Origin: Persicaria tinctoria
Lineage: Eukaryota > Streptophyta > Magnoliopsida > Caryophyllales > Polygonaceae
Length of the DNA: 64,000 nucleotides
Reading direction: 5' to 3'
Assembly (NCBI GenBank): GCA_037127255.1
Contig: JBANSL010000003.1
Location: 17,363,314-17,427,313 of the forward strand
Made by a program: the position numbers and the translations under genes. Position 1 is the stretch's first letter; each line of letters starts with the position of its first letter. Below, piece by piece: positions 33,318 to 46,000 of the stretch. The notes beneath the pieces were generated by a model. It did not search any database, had not been told where the DNA came from, and saw nothing but the letters and a program-made list of their open reading frames with translations.

Positions 33318-34282
33318 CGGAAATTTCGCGAGGTACCCCTAAGGTATTGCAATTTTCGCGAGGTATACAACTCTTTTGCATATTTCGCGTGGTATCCCTG
33401 AGGTTTTGATTTTTTTCGCGTCGCGCCCTCGGGGTTAAATTTTAACAGATGGATGGATAGTCCGTTACTTTTGAAATTAAAAAAGAAAAAGAAAAAGAAA
33501 GAAAGAAGGCTCGGAAAAAAGGAAGCGGAGAGAGGAATCCGTCAAGAACCATCAAGGAAAGTGGGGAGTTATTCAGTAAGATGCATGACCTGATTCTAAT
33601 TTCTAATTAGTGCAGATGACTATCAAATTTGTAATGGCTATTTCTAGTTGGCCACTGAACTGACTCACGATTACCCCCAATTTCAGCTTCAAACACTAGC
33701 CATTTCCAATTTCAAACCCTAGCCATTTCCAATCGCATCCGCATGCCATTTTCCCCCAATTTCAGTTTCAAACCCTCACGTTTATCATCACCGCCGATTC
33801 AACGACGACAATCACGGCTTCAACAATGTCGATGACGGTGGCTTGAGCAGCACCGTGTTGATTATGAGGAGGCCGCCGAGGAGGAGGAGTTGGGAGGGGA
33901 AGGCGGCGCCGCCGAGGGAGTAGCGCCAGCCGTTGATCGACGGAGGGAAGAGTTTTGAGGATCAATACCTGTTTGTGAGGATCGAAGAGGAGATGCTCTG
34001 GGATAGGAGTGATCGGGATAGGAGATGCGGTCTCTCTGGATGTGACGATCGACGGGATAACAGTGATCGAGAGAGGAGAGGAGAAGGATGAGAGGCGGTC
34101 TCTGTGCCTTTTTTTTTTTTAATTCCAAAAGTAACAGACTAAACCATCCTTCTGTTAAAATTTAACCCCGAGGGCACGACGCGAAAAAAATCAAAACCTC
34201 AGGAGTACCACGCGAAATATGTAAAAGAGTTGTACACCTCGCGAAAATTGCAATACCCCAGGGGCACCCCGCGAAATTTCCG
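33318..34282. mobile_element. MULE-type foldback element with 165-bp inverted repeats
   Basis: The inverted repeats begin CGGAAATTTCGCG and extend about 165 bases with roughly 90 percent identity. The 9-bp duplication TTAATTTTA at 33309-33317 and 34283-34291 is exact, as expected of MULEs. The GC-rich centre (33780-34110) looks like coding DNA of another origin, so it may be a Pack-MULE. Confidence 0.9.
33840..33960 (-). pseudogene. Possible captured sugar-transporter exon fragment
   Basis: One minus-strand frame reads INGWRYSLGGAAFPSQLLLL followed by GGLLI. It recalls the WRxSLGxAAxP block of plant STP monosaccharide transporters. The fragment is short (about 35 residues) and other frames are also open, so the assignment is tentative. 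Confidence 0.3.
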
Positions 34283-34455
34283 TTAATTTTACTAACTATT
34301 GGGCTTAATTCAAAACATTGACATTAGCCTAAATTATAATTTTAGTAGTTTCTTTCTCTAAAAAAAACAATGAGATTAATTTAAAACATAAAATTAATAA
34401 TAAGAAAATATAAAATTAATATTAGTAATCTACATCTATATCTATATATATCTAT

Positions 34456-34892
34456 AGAGAATGGGTAACTTGTGCACAAGGCTTAGGATGTGCATTGTGC
34501 ACAAAATATTATTCGGTGAAATGTGAAACATTATTTAGTGAAATTTGAAGCATTATTCGGTGAAATGTGAGTATTGTTTAGGGAAATGTGAAACATTATT
34601 TAGTGAAATTTGAGGCATTCCATATAAATTGTAACTAATTTTTAGGGAATTGAGGTTTCTTTTATTTGAAATGGATAAATAAAAAAATAAACATTATTCG
34701 GTAGAATGTTATAAATTATTCAGTGGAATTGGGACGTTTTCATCTGAACTAAACGGAAAAAAAAACATAACAGTGTTCGGTAGAATGTTTCACATTTCAC
34801 CGAATAATGCTTAAAATTTCATCGAATAATGTTTCACATTTCACCGAATAATATTTGTGCACAAAATGGGTGTGCACTCTGGAACCACTCCC
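34456..34892. mobile_element. MITE with long inverted repeats
   Basis: The left side has TGTGCACAAAATATTATTCG then GTGAAATGTGAAACATTAT. The right side has the inverse ATAATGTTTCACATTTCACC then GAATAATATTTGTGCACA. The outer ends are degenerate (AGAGAATGGGTAAC against GGGAGTGGTTCC). It lies inside the Helitron. The target duplication is unclear in the TATATC-rich context. Confidence 0.6.
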
Positions 34893-35290
34893 TATATCTA
34901 TATATACTACTTTAATTTAATCGTTTTCTCAACTCATGAGTTTAACTCAAAATATTTAATTATCTGATTTTTTACAATTATGTTATAATATTAATTTAAT
35001 ATATCTGTAAGATTCTATTTATAAAAAATTGCGCCATGGCGCGGGGATCATACTAGTAAATAGTTAAATACAACGGTTCCATTCGCTTAATTGATCATTC
35101 CTTTGCGTGATCCGTTTTGCTACGTATTAGACGCAATACGGACATGTATACCAAGGCAATTACCAAATACAAGCGTCTCTCTGGTTTTATAATACTCCAT
35201 TCATTAATTAATTAATGAAAAAATAATTAAAAATAATGTCAATTATTAACCTTAAACTAAATATAATACAAGGAACAAATTAAAATAATA

Positions 35291-35527
35291 CTACCTCCGT
35301 TCGGAAAAACTTGACACTTTACTATTTATACACGCTTTTTTAGGAGATAAAAACTATATAAAATATCGAGTTTTTTAAATAATTTTTTTAACAACTTCGT
35401 AGTTATTATTAATAAGTACAAACTTGTTAAAAAAAAATTATAAAAAAATGAATATTTTATATAGTTTTTATCGTTCTAAAAAAGCGTGCATGAATAGTAA
35501 ACGACAAGTTTTGCCGAACGGAGGGAG
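35291..35527. mobile_element. Stowaway-type MITE
   Basis: The inverted ends are CTACCTCCGTTCGG and CCGAACGGAGGGAG with TA on both sides. The interior is a near-complete hairpin (ACACGCTTTTT / AAAAAAGCGTG). It is 237 bases long. Confidence 0.85.
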
Positions 35528-35689
35528 TATCAATTACCAAATACAAGCGTCTCTTGGGCCTGACTTGGCTAGGACCCATATCTATGCTTTGGGTCCAAGG
35601 AACAATTAAAAATAATAAATAAATAAATAAAACATAATAACACTATATACATATATTTATATATTAACTATAAATAAATTTCGGAATCT

Positions 35690-36199
35690 TCTCTCTCGCT
35701 CTTCGCCGGCCCTACTCGCAGTCGTGCTTCATTTCCTCGTATTGCTTGGGTGTCCGTCTGTTTGTGCGTGATTAGTTTCGGTTGAGGAGCAGTTCTGCAG
35801 TCCTGGTTGATTGAAGTGATCGTGTTGGTGGTGTTTATGGTGTCCAAAGATCCCTCATCTAGTTTGGGGTACGTACGTCGTGTGATCCACACTTCCCCAG
35901 GAGTCGTATTTGCCTTACGAGAATTTCTGTCTTTCCGGCGGCGAGACATCGTGTCAGCAGGTGTTGTCCCATGCGCTCGCTATCCACTTCACAACGCCGA
36001 GCTTCTTTCCTCTCGATGTTGTGTCCGCTTGTTTGCTTAGGGTTTGGGGGTTGTCGGGTTTACTTTGGGTGGTTCTTTTGATGTATTCTGTCATTGTATT
36101 TCTTCATATCTTCGTGATCTCATTTTTCGGGATGCTCTCGGGTTGGCTAACCACCGCCCGAATTTTTATCTTATCAAAAAAAAAAAAAAAAAAAAAAAC
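35690..36199 (+). mobile_element. Truncated non-LTR (LINE-like) 3' tail with poly-A
   Basis: C/T/G-rich text without splice signals ends in GAATTTTTATCTTATC and then a run of about 23 A (36177-36199). That is typical of 5'-truncated plant LINE 3' ends. No RT domain remains. The 5' limit is approximate. It lies 350 bases upstream of the aquaporin gene. Confidence 0.45.
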
Positions 36200-36432
36200 T
36201 AGGGATGAAATATCTTTATGAATAAACATGCCTACTTGCCAAGTCAACTCCTAATTACAAAGCCTCCATGGATCCCAAAACCACTTTTAGGTCCTTGGTT
36301 TTGTGATGAAATGTATTTGTTTTTTTTCGCGTTGACGTAATCGGTCGATAATATCATTTTTTTAAGGGAAAAAAGAAAAGAAATATGTGTAGAATATTCT
36401 TTTGCCCTCAACACCTAGCCTCTACACATGCA

Positions 36433-36440
36433 TATATATA
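36433..36440 (+). promoter_or_regulatory. Candidate TATA box of the aquaporin gene
   Basis: CATATATATACC lies about 110 bases upstream of the ATG at 36550, a usual distance allowing for an untranslated leader. The region between is CA-rich leader-like DNA. Confidence 0.5.
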
Positions 36441-36549
36441 CCAATAATGGGATGCAAAACTTTTCATCATCTTTACTTAAACCGGCCAAAGCACTACAAT
36501 CCAAATTGCATCTCCACACATCTTGTAACTTAAACTAGGATCACCAAAA

Positions 36550-38238
36550 ATGTCATCGAAAGTCGGTCACGTCGACGATCATGATCTAGAGCTTTCGAGC
36601 ATGGAGCACGGGAGCCACCACTTCACGCGCGACGACCACCATGAGGAGCACCCCAACAACATCTCCTTCTGGTCCTCCCTCAATGTAGCTTGCATCCTCC
36701 AAAGAGTATGCATACCCAACCCTTCCTCTTTGGAAAGTCAATTTAGATCAATTAAAAAGTTGCCCAATGGGAATTTTTTAAGATCTTGATTGATATGTAT
36801 GATTTAATGAAGCTAGCTAGTTTGTATCAGATATCCTAATATTATATTGTGTTTTAATTATGACATTGATGCAGTTGCTAGCGGAGGCTATAGGGACATA
36901 CTTCATAGTGTTCACCGGGTGTGGTGCCATCATCGTCGACAAGCTAAATGGCTCGGTCACATACGTAGGGATATGCGTGACATGGGGACTCATCATCATG
37001 ATCGTCGTCTACAATCTCGAGCACATCACCGCCCACTTCAACCCAGCCGTCACCATCACTTACGCCGTGCTAAGGGATTTCCCATGGATGGAGGTACATA
37101 TATAATTTTTTGACCTAATTGGCTTTGGCCGGGTTGTGTTACAATCTTAATGTTAAACCGATTTTTGTAGGTTCCGCTCTACATAGCGGCGCAGTTGATT
37201 GGGTCGATTTTGGCAAGTGTTACATTGTCTTTACTTCTCGACTACTCCCCTCGTACTTATTTCGGGACAGTCCCTTCTGGATCCGATATGCAAGCCCTAG
37301 TGATGGAGATCATCATCGGATTCATTCTAGGGTTCGTCATCTTCGGTGTTGCCTTTGATGAAAGAGCGGTTAGTATTCTTCAAGAGAGCTCGGTTCCAAA
37401 TTACCTGTCCTCAATCAACCATATATCTCCCACTATTCAAGATTTTGTGAGATGGGATATGAGATGCACTTGTTTTATCTTTCTTCAAATAAATAATTAT
37501 ATAAATTAAAATAAAATTTACAACTTGTTAATTCACAATAAAAAAATATAAAAATACATCCTAAATTATATGAATTACTGCACTAAGTCTAATACTTTGT
37601 TGTAATTTATGTTTGTGCAGCATAGAGAATTTGCTGGCGCAGTTATTGGGATGACTATTCTTATGAATGCCCTTGTTGCCGGGTATGTATATATAAATAC
37701 TTAATTAGTTAATTAATTGGTCTTATTGATATTTTCCTTTGATAGAAACTAATAAGATCGAGTAAATTTGATTATAGGATGTTCATTGAATCCACTACTT
37801 GCTCATTTTAAATATTGAAATTTTCTGACAAATTTTTAAATTGATTAAACAATAAAATATAATTTACTCCATGTCAACCGAGGGAGAAATCTTGAATGAA
37901 TTTTCATTTATTTATTATTTTAATATAAAATAATAAAACAATTACTCTCAACTTGTCAACTAGTAGTAATAATAAAACATAGTTTTTCATTGTTTAGAAA
38001 ATGTAAATAAGGAGCATATAATGGCAGGTCAATATCGGGAGCGTCGATGAACCCGGCACGGAGCATAGGGCCAGCAGTGGTGAGACACGTGTACAAGGGG
38101 CTGTGGGTGTATGTGGTGGGCCCAACAGTAGGGATACTAGCAGGTGGGGCCACCTACACCTTGATCAAGTATATGAACCAACTGCCAACTGCATACCATG
38201 ATCATAAACTTCCCTTCCAACGCCTTAACCACCATTGA
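36550..38238 (+). CDS. NIP-type aquaporin (nodulin-26-like intrinsic protein)
   Basis: This is a channel protein of the plasma membrane or endomembranes for water, glycerol or small neutral solutes. Five exons join in frame to 281 residues: 36550-36705, 36875-37093, 37171-37368, 37621-37682 and 38028-38238, with GT-AG borders and the family's intron pattern. The first NPA motif is HFNPAVT and the second SMNPARS, with the conserved selectivity-filter Arg. TWGLIIM carries the Trp and GASMNP the Ala typical of NIP subgroup I. The H5 position appears to be Ile or Val. The N-terminus is His/Asp-rich and precedes helix 1 ([18 protein letters not shown]). The C-terminus is short and His-rich. No break is seen, so it is probably functional. 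The exact NIP number cannot be set from sequence alone. Confidence 0.96.
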
Positions 38239-39389
38239 TCTCTTCCATTTCTCAACCACCGTACCCTTATTCTCTATATACGTTACTAAATTTTACGTTT
38301 GTATGTTTAAAGTCTGAATCCCCCCCTTACATGTAAATGCATTGTGACATTGTAAATCTACAATCCAAATTTTGAATTCCTATTGTATGTGATCTATATA
38401 TTGGTCCATTAATTATATATGTTATGCTTAATTACTTTTTCATTGAGAAATTAAAAGCCTTGCAGTTGGACAAGAAATTCACATTCGTAGAGCAAACGAA
38501 AAATCATTAGTCAAAAATTGAATTAGTCCTTCGAGGTATCAGAGTAAGCAAAAGTGAAGACTCCACCTTGATTGTAAGATCTTGAGTTTTAACCTGCAGG
38601 GTAACACTAATGGATGATGAAAGATAAAACATTGTCTTGGTTTTAAGGTCTTGAAACCAGGACTATGTATTGAGTACATCTGATATTCTTTACTAAGTTT
38701 GTTTTATGTTGAGCTTTTTATATTATATCTATCCAAGCTAACTTGCAGGACTTAGTTTAAAGAGATCGGCCTATTTTGAATGAGCTTGTGCATCGAAGGA
38801 TTTGGACTCACTTCCATTGTGAACAATGTTACACTTGCCATCTTGATTCAACTAGTTTAAGGAAAGAAGATTTCTTTCAAGATCAGAACTTGTCGTTTTG
38901 CATCCGATCAAAGGGAGCGTATTCTGGAAATGGAAGGAAGTATTTTTGGAAGAGATTCAAAATTCAAACGACTACCTTCTTTGGACGTTTACTTATACAG
39001 ATGCATATGGATGACGAGTGTATTGAAGCACGCGTGCAATCAGTTGAAAGCATTCAGAACATCAAAAACATTCTCTCTTATACTCGTTGAGCTTAGTGTG
39101 GTTGGGTTTTAGAGTTGAGAGAAACACGATCTTTATTGTACAAGTCATTTGATTCACTCTTTGAGTTTCATACTTGTCATAGCACACTTTGGTGTGTGGA
39201 TCTCTATTTCACTTGTATGGGTGATACAAAATTCTATAAATTTTGATTCTATCTTGGTCCTCAATTGGTCAGCTTCAATCCCGGAATGAATTCCATCCTA
39301 GCTGATCTCATCCCACAAATCCCGTTCCATCTCGCTTATATATTAAATAAAAATATAATTATATAATATAAATATTAAAATAATATATA
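38239..39389. other. Region downstream of the aquaporin, no gene seen
   Basis: The first 150 bases are probably 3' untranslated sequence. A frame at 38776-39090 encodes 104 residues that I do not recognise. Its composition and lack of neighbours suggest chance or an eroded retrotransposon piece. Confidence 0.4.
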
Positions 39390-39675
39390 CTTCCTCCGTC
39401 CAATAATACATGGGTTTTTACTTTTTAGAGGTAAATTTTTGTCCAACAATAGATAAACTTTTATGTTTTCTAGTTAGGGAGTTATAATTATTTGTATTGG
39501 TTTGTGTGTTGTTGACTTTTTAAAATAATTTGATTGGTTAAAATGTGTATAGGGTGTTAAAAAATACTATTTTATGAAAAAGTTAGTGCAATGATGATGT
39601 TTTTTTTTAAAGTAAAGTATTTTATCAAAACTTATGCAAATGGCTAAAAGCCCATCAATTTTAGGACGGGTGGAG
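39390..39675. mobile_element. Stowaway-type MITE
   Basis: The ends are CTTCCTCCGTCC and GGACGGGTGGAG with TA on both sides. It is 286 bases long and more degraded than the copy at 35291. Confidence 0.75.
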
Positions 39676-39801
39676 TATATATTAATATTTTCCAATTTAA
39701 TATTCATTTAAGTTTACTAATTTTATTTTAGTGTCTATGTATTATTTTACTTTAACAAGTCATTTGTTTTTTTTTTTACAGTAAGCAATAAAATGGATGT
39801 A

Positions 39802-40290
39802 CTAACGACATCCATGATCATCTCGCAAGATGATGTTCTGGAACTCACAACAATATGAACTCAAAATAAAATTACAATTCAACTGAGATATAGCAAGAAA
39901 ATCAGCTGCACCATTTGCCTCTCTGTAACAGTGCTGAATTGTGACGCTCTCAAACTCTTTGCTTAACGAATGAATCTCTTGGATTATTTGAGCGACCTCC
40001 CATGGTATTACTCTTCGAATCCCCATCTCCGCTGCCAGTCTTATACCTGTATAAACTGCAAAAGCTTCTGCTTGAATGACTGAACTCATCCTAACGTTAC
40101 ATTTTAAGAATCCGAAGAACTAGACCGTCATTATTCTTAACAATACAACGAACCTGCGGTTGAGTATCAATTTTCACCGAAACATCTGCATTGATCTTAA
40201 TCACATTTATTGGAGGGCATTTCCAAATCAATTTATCTAGAGGTCTAATACGTTTAGGTAACTTCGTTTTTACCTGTTGTTTATTCCAAC
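39802..40290 (-). pseudogene. RNase H-like (RVT_3) remnant of a LINE
   Basis: The 5' part (about 40290-40120) encodes WKCPPINVIKINADVSVKID and RCIVKNNDGLVL. The 3' part (40089-39802) encodes QAEAFAVYTGIRLAAEMG, FESVTIQHCYREANGAADFL. This is the order of the RVT_3 RNase H domain at the end of plant L1-like ORF2 or of stand-alone copies. A stop and a frameshift separate the two parts. The central Asp-containing segment is altered (GIRRVIPWEVAQII). Confidence 0.75.
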
Positions 40291-40806
40291 ATGAGATTTT
40301 GTCTATAGTTTGAGGTAGAACATAGATAATACCTGTATCCGAAGTGTTACAAAAAAATAATTCTATTTCTATGCTCCCAAACAGAGTGTCATAAATGACA
40401 TAAGTCTGTAAAATCTATATTAAGAGCCATAGTATTTAAAATATTTTCCGAAACATTACTTGTTAAATTTGGAATATTATAACATTTTCCCAACTTAACA
40501 CATATATTTTAAATAAGAGATCTTGTGATCCGACAATTAAACAATAAATAATTTGTATCTTCTGTATCAAAATCTCTTTATTACAAAGAGAGCAAGTCAT
40601 TTGTTTGTTGGAGTTCAACTTCAACACGTTAGTTGGCACTATGTTGGATTTAATGATAAGAGAGTCTAAAATTTAAGTTATTTGAACTGGAATTTTTTTT
40701 AAGCAACTTTTAATCAGTGAATCTATCTGAACTTTGAATTAGTGTTTTTTTTTTTGCGTGTTTTTCTTTTGTTTTGATGGAATTTTAGTTGTTTTGTACA
40801 CTGTAA

Positions 40807-41604
40807 TCTATATCTATATAATTACTTAATTTCGTATACTTTCCGTTGACGTGGCGCGCTCTCCTTATTCCACTCCCTTTTAACCAATCACTTTTTTTCT
40901 TTTAATTTTCATTTTTTACTCATTTACTAACCATCTATATAATTACTTAATTTTGTATACTTTCCGTTGACGTGACGCGCTCTCCTTATTCCACTCCCTT
41001 CTAACCAATCACGTTTTTTCTTTTAATTTTCATTTTTTACTCATTTACTAACCATTGCGTTTAATTTAAAATATCTATCGATATAATATCTTAATTTATA
41101 ATATTTTTGATGATATGTCAACAACTCCTTCATTGGGTTTAATTTTTTACCCATTTACTAAGCATTGGGTTTAAATCAAAATATTGGATTAAATCTAAAG
41201 TCTACTATTAATCTATATTTAAATCTTTATACATTACAATACTAATAATCTATATCAACATAATATCTTAATTTAAAAACCTTTTCATGGAGCCTAACTT
41301 TATGGTTAACATTTTTACCATTTTCTTAAAGATTTCAAGTCTACCTTCATTATTTTATTTAGTATTAAATATCTCGAACCTGTCTTATGCTTTCAAATCT
41401 GTTTCATCTGTTCAAAATCTGGAATCTGTTCGCACTTCGCAGCTGGTGTTCGTAACCATAATTTGTTATCGTTCGATAACAATATTGTTGTTTTAAAATT
41501 TCCAAACATTTGTTTATGTTTTATTTGGTCATTCCTTATAATAATTATTTTATATTGTTATTTTTTTCCATCGCAACCACGCCATGACGCGGGTATTACA
41601 CTAG
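40807..41604 (+). mobile_element. Helitron with duplicated 5' end
   Basis: The 5' end TCTATATCTATATAATTAC follows A. The 3' end ACGCCATGACGCGGGTATTA then CACTAG precedes T. The first 121 bases are tandemly duplicated (units start near 40812 and 40933, both with CCGTTGACGTG and GCGCGCTCTCC-like text). It is non-autonomous, at 798 bases. Confidence 0.8.
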
Positions 41605-42770
41605 TAGATTTTATTTCACAAAAAAATACATCTCAATCTGTTTCATACTAGATTACTAACCCTAGATTCACGGTTCGATTTGAAATTACTGCGTGGGTTG
41701 AAATCTCACAAACACTATGGGTACGGATTCCAAAATCGTTTATCATAATTGACGAGAAATTAAGATCCAGGCTAGAAGAATGTGAGAAGGGTGAGTTAGG
41801 TTGGCCACCCACACAACACGCGTGCTCGTGAGGAGTGTCGCCGTGTCGGTAGACTCCACCCCAAAGCAAGCTAGCTAGCAAGGCTATAAAACCCCCGCGG
41901 TTGAGGCTAGGGTCCCACCACCCCACATTTTAACCTAGGGCCCAGCCTGAATATGGGACCCACTCACGTCACTGTATATCGCACTCATGTGTGTGTTTTG
42001 TTTTCGGTTTCACCAGCTTCCTTCCAGCGTCGGCGCCCGGCCCTCTCGGAGTTGGTACTAATTACAACCCCAAAAGACAGCTACTAAACCGACAGATTTT
42101 TTTTTAAGCAATATAGATTCAAAATGACAATAAAGATAGAAATGTCAATGGGTCGGGTGGTGGATGGATGGACCACCATTTCACTCGACCCTACATATAT
42201 ATTCACTTCACCCATATCTATCAGGTGGAATTCCAATAAAACATGTAGAGAAAACAATGGCTAAAACAACATTATCTTACGTATATATATTAAGTCTTAA
42301 ATAAGTCATCATAAGTTTAAATAACATTGTCTTAATTAACACATGATCATAAATCTTAAACACGGGAGATTAAATAGCATTGTCTTAAGAAAAATAAGTC
42401 GTCTAGCAACAGCAATACAAGAGTGGTAGAGGACGAAGAAGATATGAGGTTTGTGGAATGAACTCAATGAAGTGTATGCCGATTAGGAAGTTAGGGTTTA
42501 GGAAATTAGAAAGTTTATATATTATTTTATATAAAATATATAAATAATATTTTATAATGTAGATGGATCGGGTCGGGTGGTGGATCTGGTGCGGGTGGAA
42601 AAAATATCACCCCACCTAACCCACCGCCCATATCCACTTTCCATCCGTTTTTTTCCCTCGGATTTTCACCCACTTTTTTGAGTTAGATGATTCGGGTTCT
42701 GGTGAAATTGTCATCTGTCGTTTCTATTGATTGTCAGTTGTTAATCATGCTTATAAATTATAATTAACAT
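41605..42770. other. Intergenic DNA, possible non-autonomous repeat at 42137-42720
   Basis: No coding sequence is recognised. The words TGTCAATGGGTCGGGTGG (42147) and GATCGGGTCGGGTGG (42567), with GTGAAATTGTCATC at 42705, suggest an old GGGTCGGG-rich hAT-like repeat. I cannot fix its ends. Confidence 0.35.
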
Positions 42771-43017
42771 TTTGAACTTATGCAATTGGAATATCTAATT
42801 GCATCAATAGATCGAAATCAAAGGTAATTGGAAAACCTCCATTGGAGATCAAGAACTATGAACTGATTTTGGTTAGTTTGTTACACAACTGCAACCGAAA
42901 TCCCGCCTTTTATAGGCTTTACAAATTGGCAGCCAAATTAAAAAACTGGCCCCTCTAGTGGTTGCTAGTGACCGGGCTCACATATATAGTATCTTAGCTC
43001 ACACACATACACTCATA
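42771..43017 (-). repeat. 3' LTR of the older copia element
   Basis: This 247-base copy differs from 47498-47747 by about 4 percent and by small indels such as ATATATAGTATC against ATAGTATC. Confidence 0.9.
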
Positions 43018-43025
43018 TACCCCCC

Positions 43026-46000
43026 TCAAGCTGGACCTAGGACAAGGAGGACTAGGCCAAGCTTGGCTCGAAAGAACTCATGTTGCTTGACACCTAGAGC
43101 TTTGGTGAAAATGTCTGCCACTTGCAAGGTTGTTGGCACAAGGACAGTGTTGATGAAGTCCGCTAAGATCATTTCTCGAATGAAATGAGAGTCAATCCGG
43201 ACATGTACGTTTGGTGCGCTCATGGAAGATGGGGTTTAGAGCCAGTTGCTAGGCAGACTTATTGTCACAATGTAGAGGGATAGGAAGGGAGACATGGATC
43301 CCAAGATCAGATAAAATGCCTTGCATCCAAACAAGTTCACTAGCCACATAGGACATGCTCCTGTACTCACTCTCGGTTGAAGACTTAGAAACCACTTTCT
43401 GTTTCTTAGTCTTCCATAAGACCAATGAGGAACCCAGTAACACACAATAGCCAGACAGAGAATGCCCAATATCTAAGCAATTTCTCCAATCAGCATCACT
43501 AAAGGCTCGAATATCCAATGTAGAATTGGAAGGATAAGAAAGAGCAAAATTGAATGTGCCTTTGAGATATTTGAGGTGGTACATCAAAGCATCCCAATGA
43601 GGTTTCAAAGGACATTGAAGGAATTGGCTCAACTGTTGTACAATGTAGGATATGTCAGGTCGGGTGAGAGTGAGATAAAGAAACCTTCCAACAAGCCTCC
43701 TGTAGTCTTCTGAATTGGCAATGAGATCACCTATAATAGCAGAAAACCTAACTCCATGTTGCATGGGAAAAGAGGCTTCCTTGCAACCATCCATGAGGAG
43801 CATATCATCCACATAGGCAAGGGCAACTGTCATGTGATTCCCTGATGTTTTGACAAACGGTGAGAAATCATGAGGAGACTGAGAGTATCCCAAGGTGAGC
43901 ATGAACCTTGTGAGTTCATGATTCCACTGGCGACTTGCTTGCTTCAAACCATACAAGGATCGAGTTAATCTGCAAACATTCCCAGGAGCCACCTTATAAC
44001 CAGGGGAGGATTCATGTATACCTCTTCCTCTAAATAACCATGAAAAAAAGCATTGTTGACATCCAATTGATGCAGCAACCAACCTTTACAAGCAGCAATT
44101 GTAAGAAAGATTCTCACTGTAGACAACTTTGCAACAGGTGAGAAAGTTTGCTTGTAATCCCTATCCTTGATTTGATTATAACCCTTTTCCACCAACATTG
44201 TTTTGTACCTCTCAACAGTTCCATCTGGTTTGTATTTGACTTTAAAAATCCACTTACAACCTATTGATTTCTTTCATGGAGAGAGAGGAGTAACTTCCCA
44301 GGAATGGTTGTCTGTCAGGGCCATAAGTTCTTTGTCCATAGCAATCTCCCATTCAGGAATTCCCTTAGCTTGAGAGTATGAGTTAGGCTCAAAGATGGAA
44401 CATACATTGACCAATGAATGAACATAAGCATGTGACAAATAGGATAGGTTGTTGATAGCAAATACAATAAAGGAGTCTGACTGAGATGAATCATGATTGC
44501 CTCTGAGAGGGATCGGAGATGAGAATATGCAAAATCATGCAGTCTAGCAGGCCTGGTGATATGTCTCCTTAAATGCATATGAGGAGCAGAAGACATGTAA
44601 GGAGACGATGAAGAAACAGGCAACTGAGAAAGAGGAGTGGATTGTGATGAAGACGGAGAATCAGAAACTTGGAGATTGGTGGGTGACTGAGTAACAGATG
44701 GAGAGATAAGAGGAGGTGATTCAATGTTATTGGGAGAGGATGGAGGGTTCTGTGTCCACTCAAACATAGGATCAGGACAATCACTTGCCTGAAAATCAAT
44801 TGACTGAACTGGAGGGTGTACCACTTCAGTTTGTTTGAAAGGAAATAGATTTTCCTCAAACTTGACATGTCTGCTAATGATGATGGTCTTCCTCTCAATA
44901 TCAAATAGTTTGTAGGCTTTCTTATTGGGAGGATAGCCAAGAAATACACATCTTCTAGCCCTAGTCCCCAACTTGTCTCTATAATCATTTGGTTGGACTG
45001 CATAACAAAGGCAACCAATGACTCTTAACTGATCATAGCTGGGTGATGTGTGGTAGAGGACTTCAAAAGGTGATTTCCATTTCAAGGTAGGGGTAGGCAT
45101 TTTATTGATAAGATGGGTTGCACCAAGAACACAATCTCCCCAAAATTTTAAAGGTAAGCCAACATGCATCCTGATGGCTTTAGCAGTTTCCAAGAAGTGC
45201 CTATGTTTCCTCTCCACTCTCCCATTCTGTTCCTGAACCCATGGGGCAGCTTTCTGATGAATAATTCCTCTAGAATCAAACAAATCTTTGCAACCTTTCT
45301 GAGTAAACTCGGTCTCATTGTCAGTTCTCACTATCTTAACAGACATTTTGAACTGAGTGTCAACTATGTTAAGAAAGGTTGTGATCAATCTCAAAACTTG
45401 CATTTTGTCTTGCATCAAATAAACCCAAGTGCACATAGAAAAATCATCTAAGATAGTAAGAAAGTATCTGGCTCCACACATAGCTGGAACTCTGTAGGAA
45501 CCCCAAACATCCAAATGTAAAAGATGAAAATCACCATCAGCAATAGACAAACTTCTACCAAACTGTAACTTGTGTGCCTTAGTCATAGAGCACACATCAC
45601 AATGTAAATTCTAAACATCAATAGCAGTGCAACTTGGAATATGTTGTAGCTTAGAAAAAGACATATGTCCCAATCCGGCATGCATTAAGAACATGTTATT
45701 ACAACTGACATTATTCAATGAACCAAAAAACTGCAACTGAGACTGCACATTCCCACCACTCTTCAAAACATATAGTCCTTTGTCTTCAAATCCTTTTGCA
45801 ATAATCACCTTAGTTGTAAGGTCCTGTAACCAACATCCCATTGCATCAAAACTGAATCTCAGTTGTTGCTCACAAAGGCACTTAGAAACAGACAACAAGT
45901 TATGTCTAAATTGAGGCACCAAGAGAACATGTTTTAACACCAATTCAGAACTTATTCTGACTATCCCAAACTGTGTCATTGTGATGCAATTTCCATCAGG

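Larger units (their letters stand above)
33147..35056 (+). mobile_element. Helitron with two nested elements
   Basis: The 5' end is TCTATATCTATATAAACTC after A. The 3' end has the perfect palindrome GCGCCATGGCGC, then GGGGATCATACTAG before T. This fits the TC...CTAG rule and A|T insertion. Without the foldback element it is about 0.94 kb and non-autonomous. Its interior text (ACTAACTATTGGGCTTAATTC) has a counterpart in the 41130-41200 Helitron. Confidence 0.75.

Noticed and set aside
35700..36221. Plus-strand frames of 77 and 103 residues before the aquaporin
   Set aside because: They lie in the LINE-like 3' tail and end in the poly-A run; not a host gene.
38776..39112. Two overlapping frames of 104 and 60 residues downstream of the aquaporin
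   Set aside because: No domain recognised, no promoter context; frames of this size are expected by chance.
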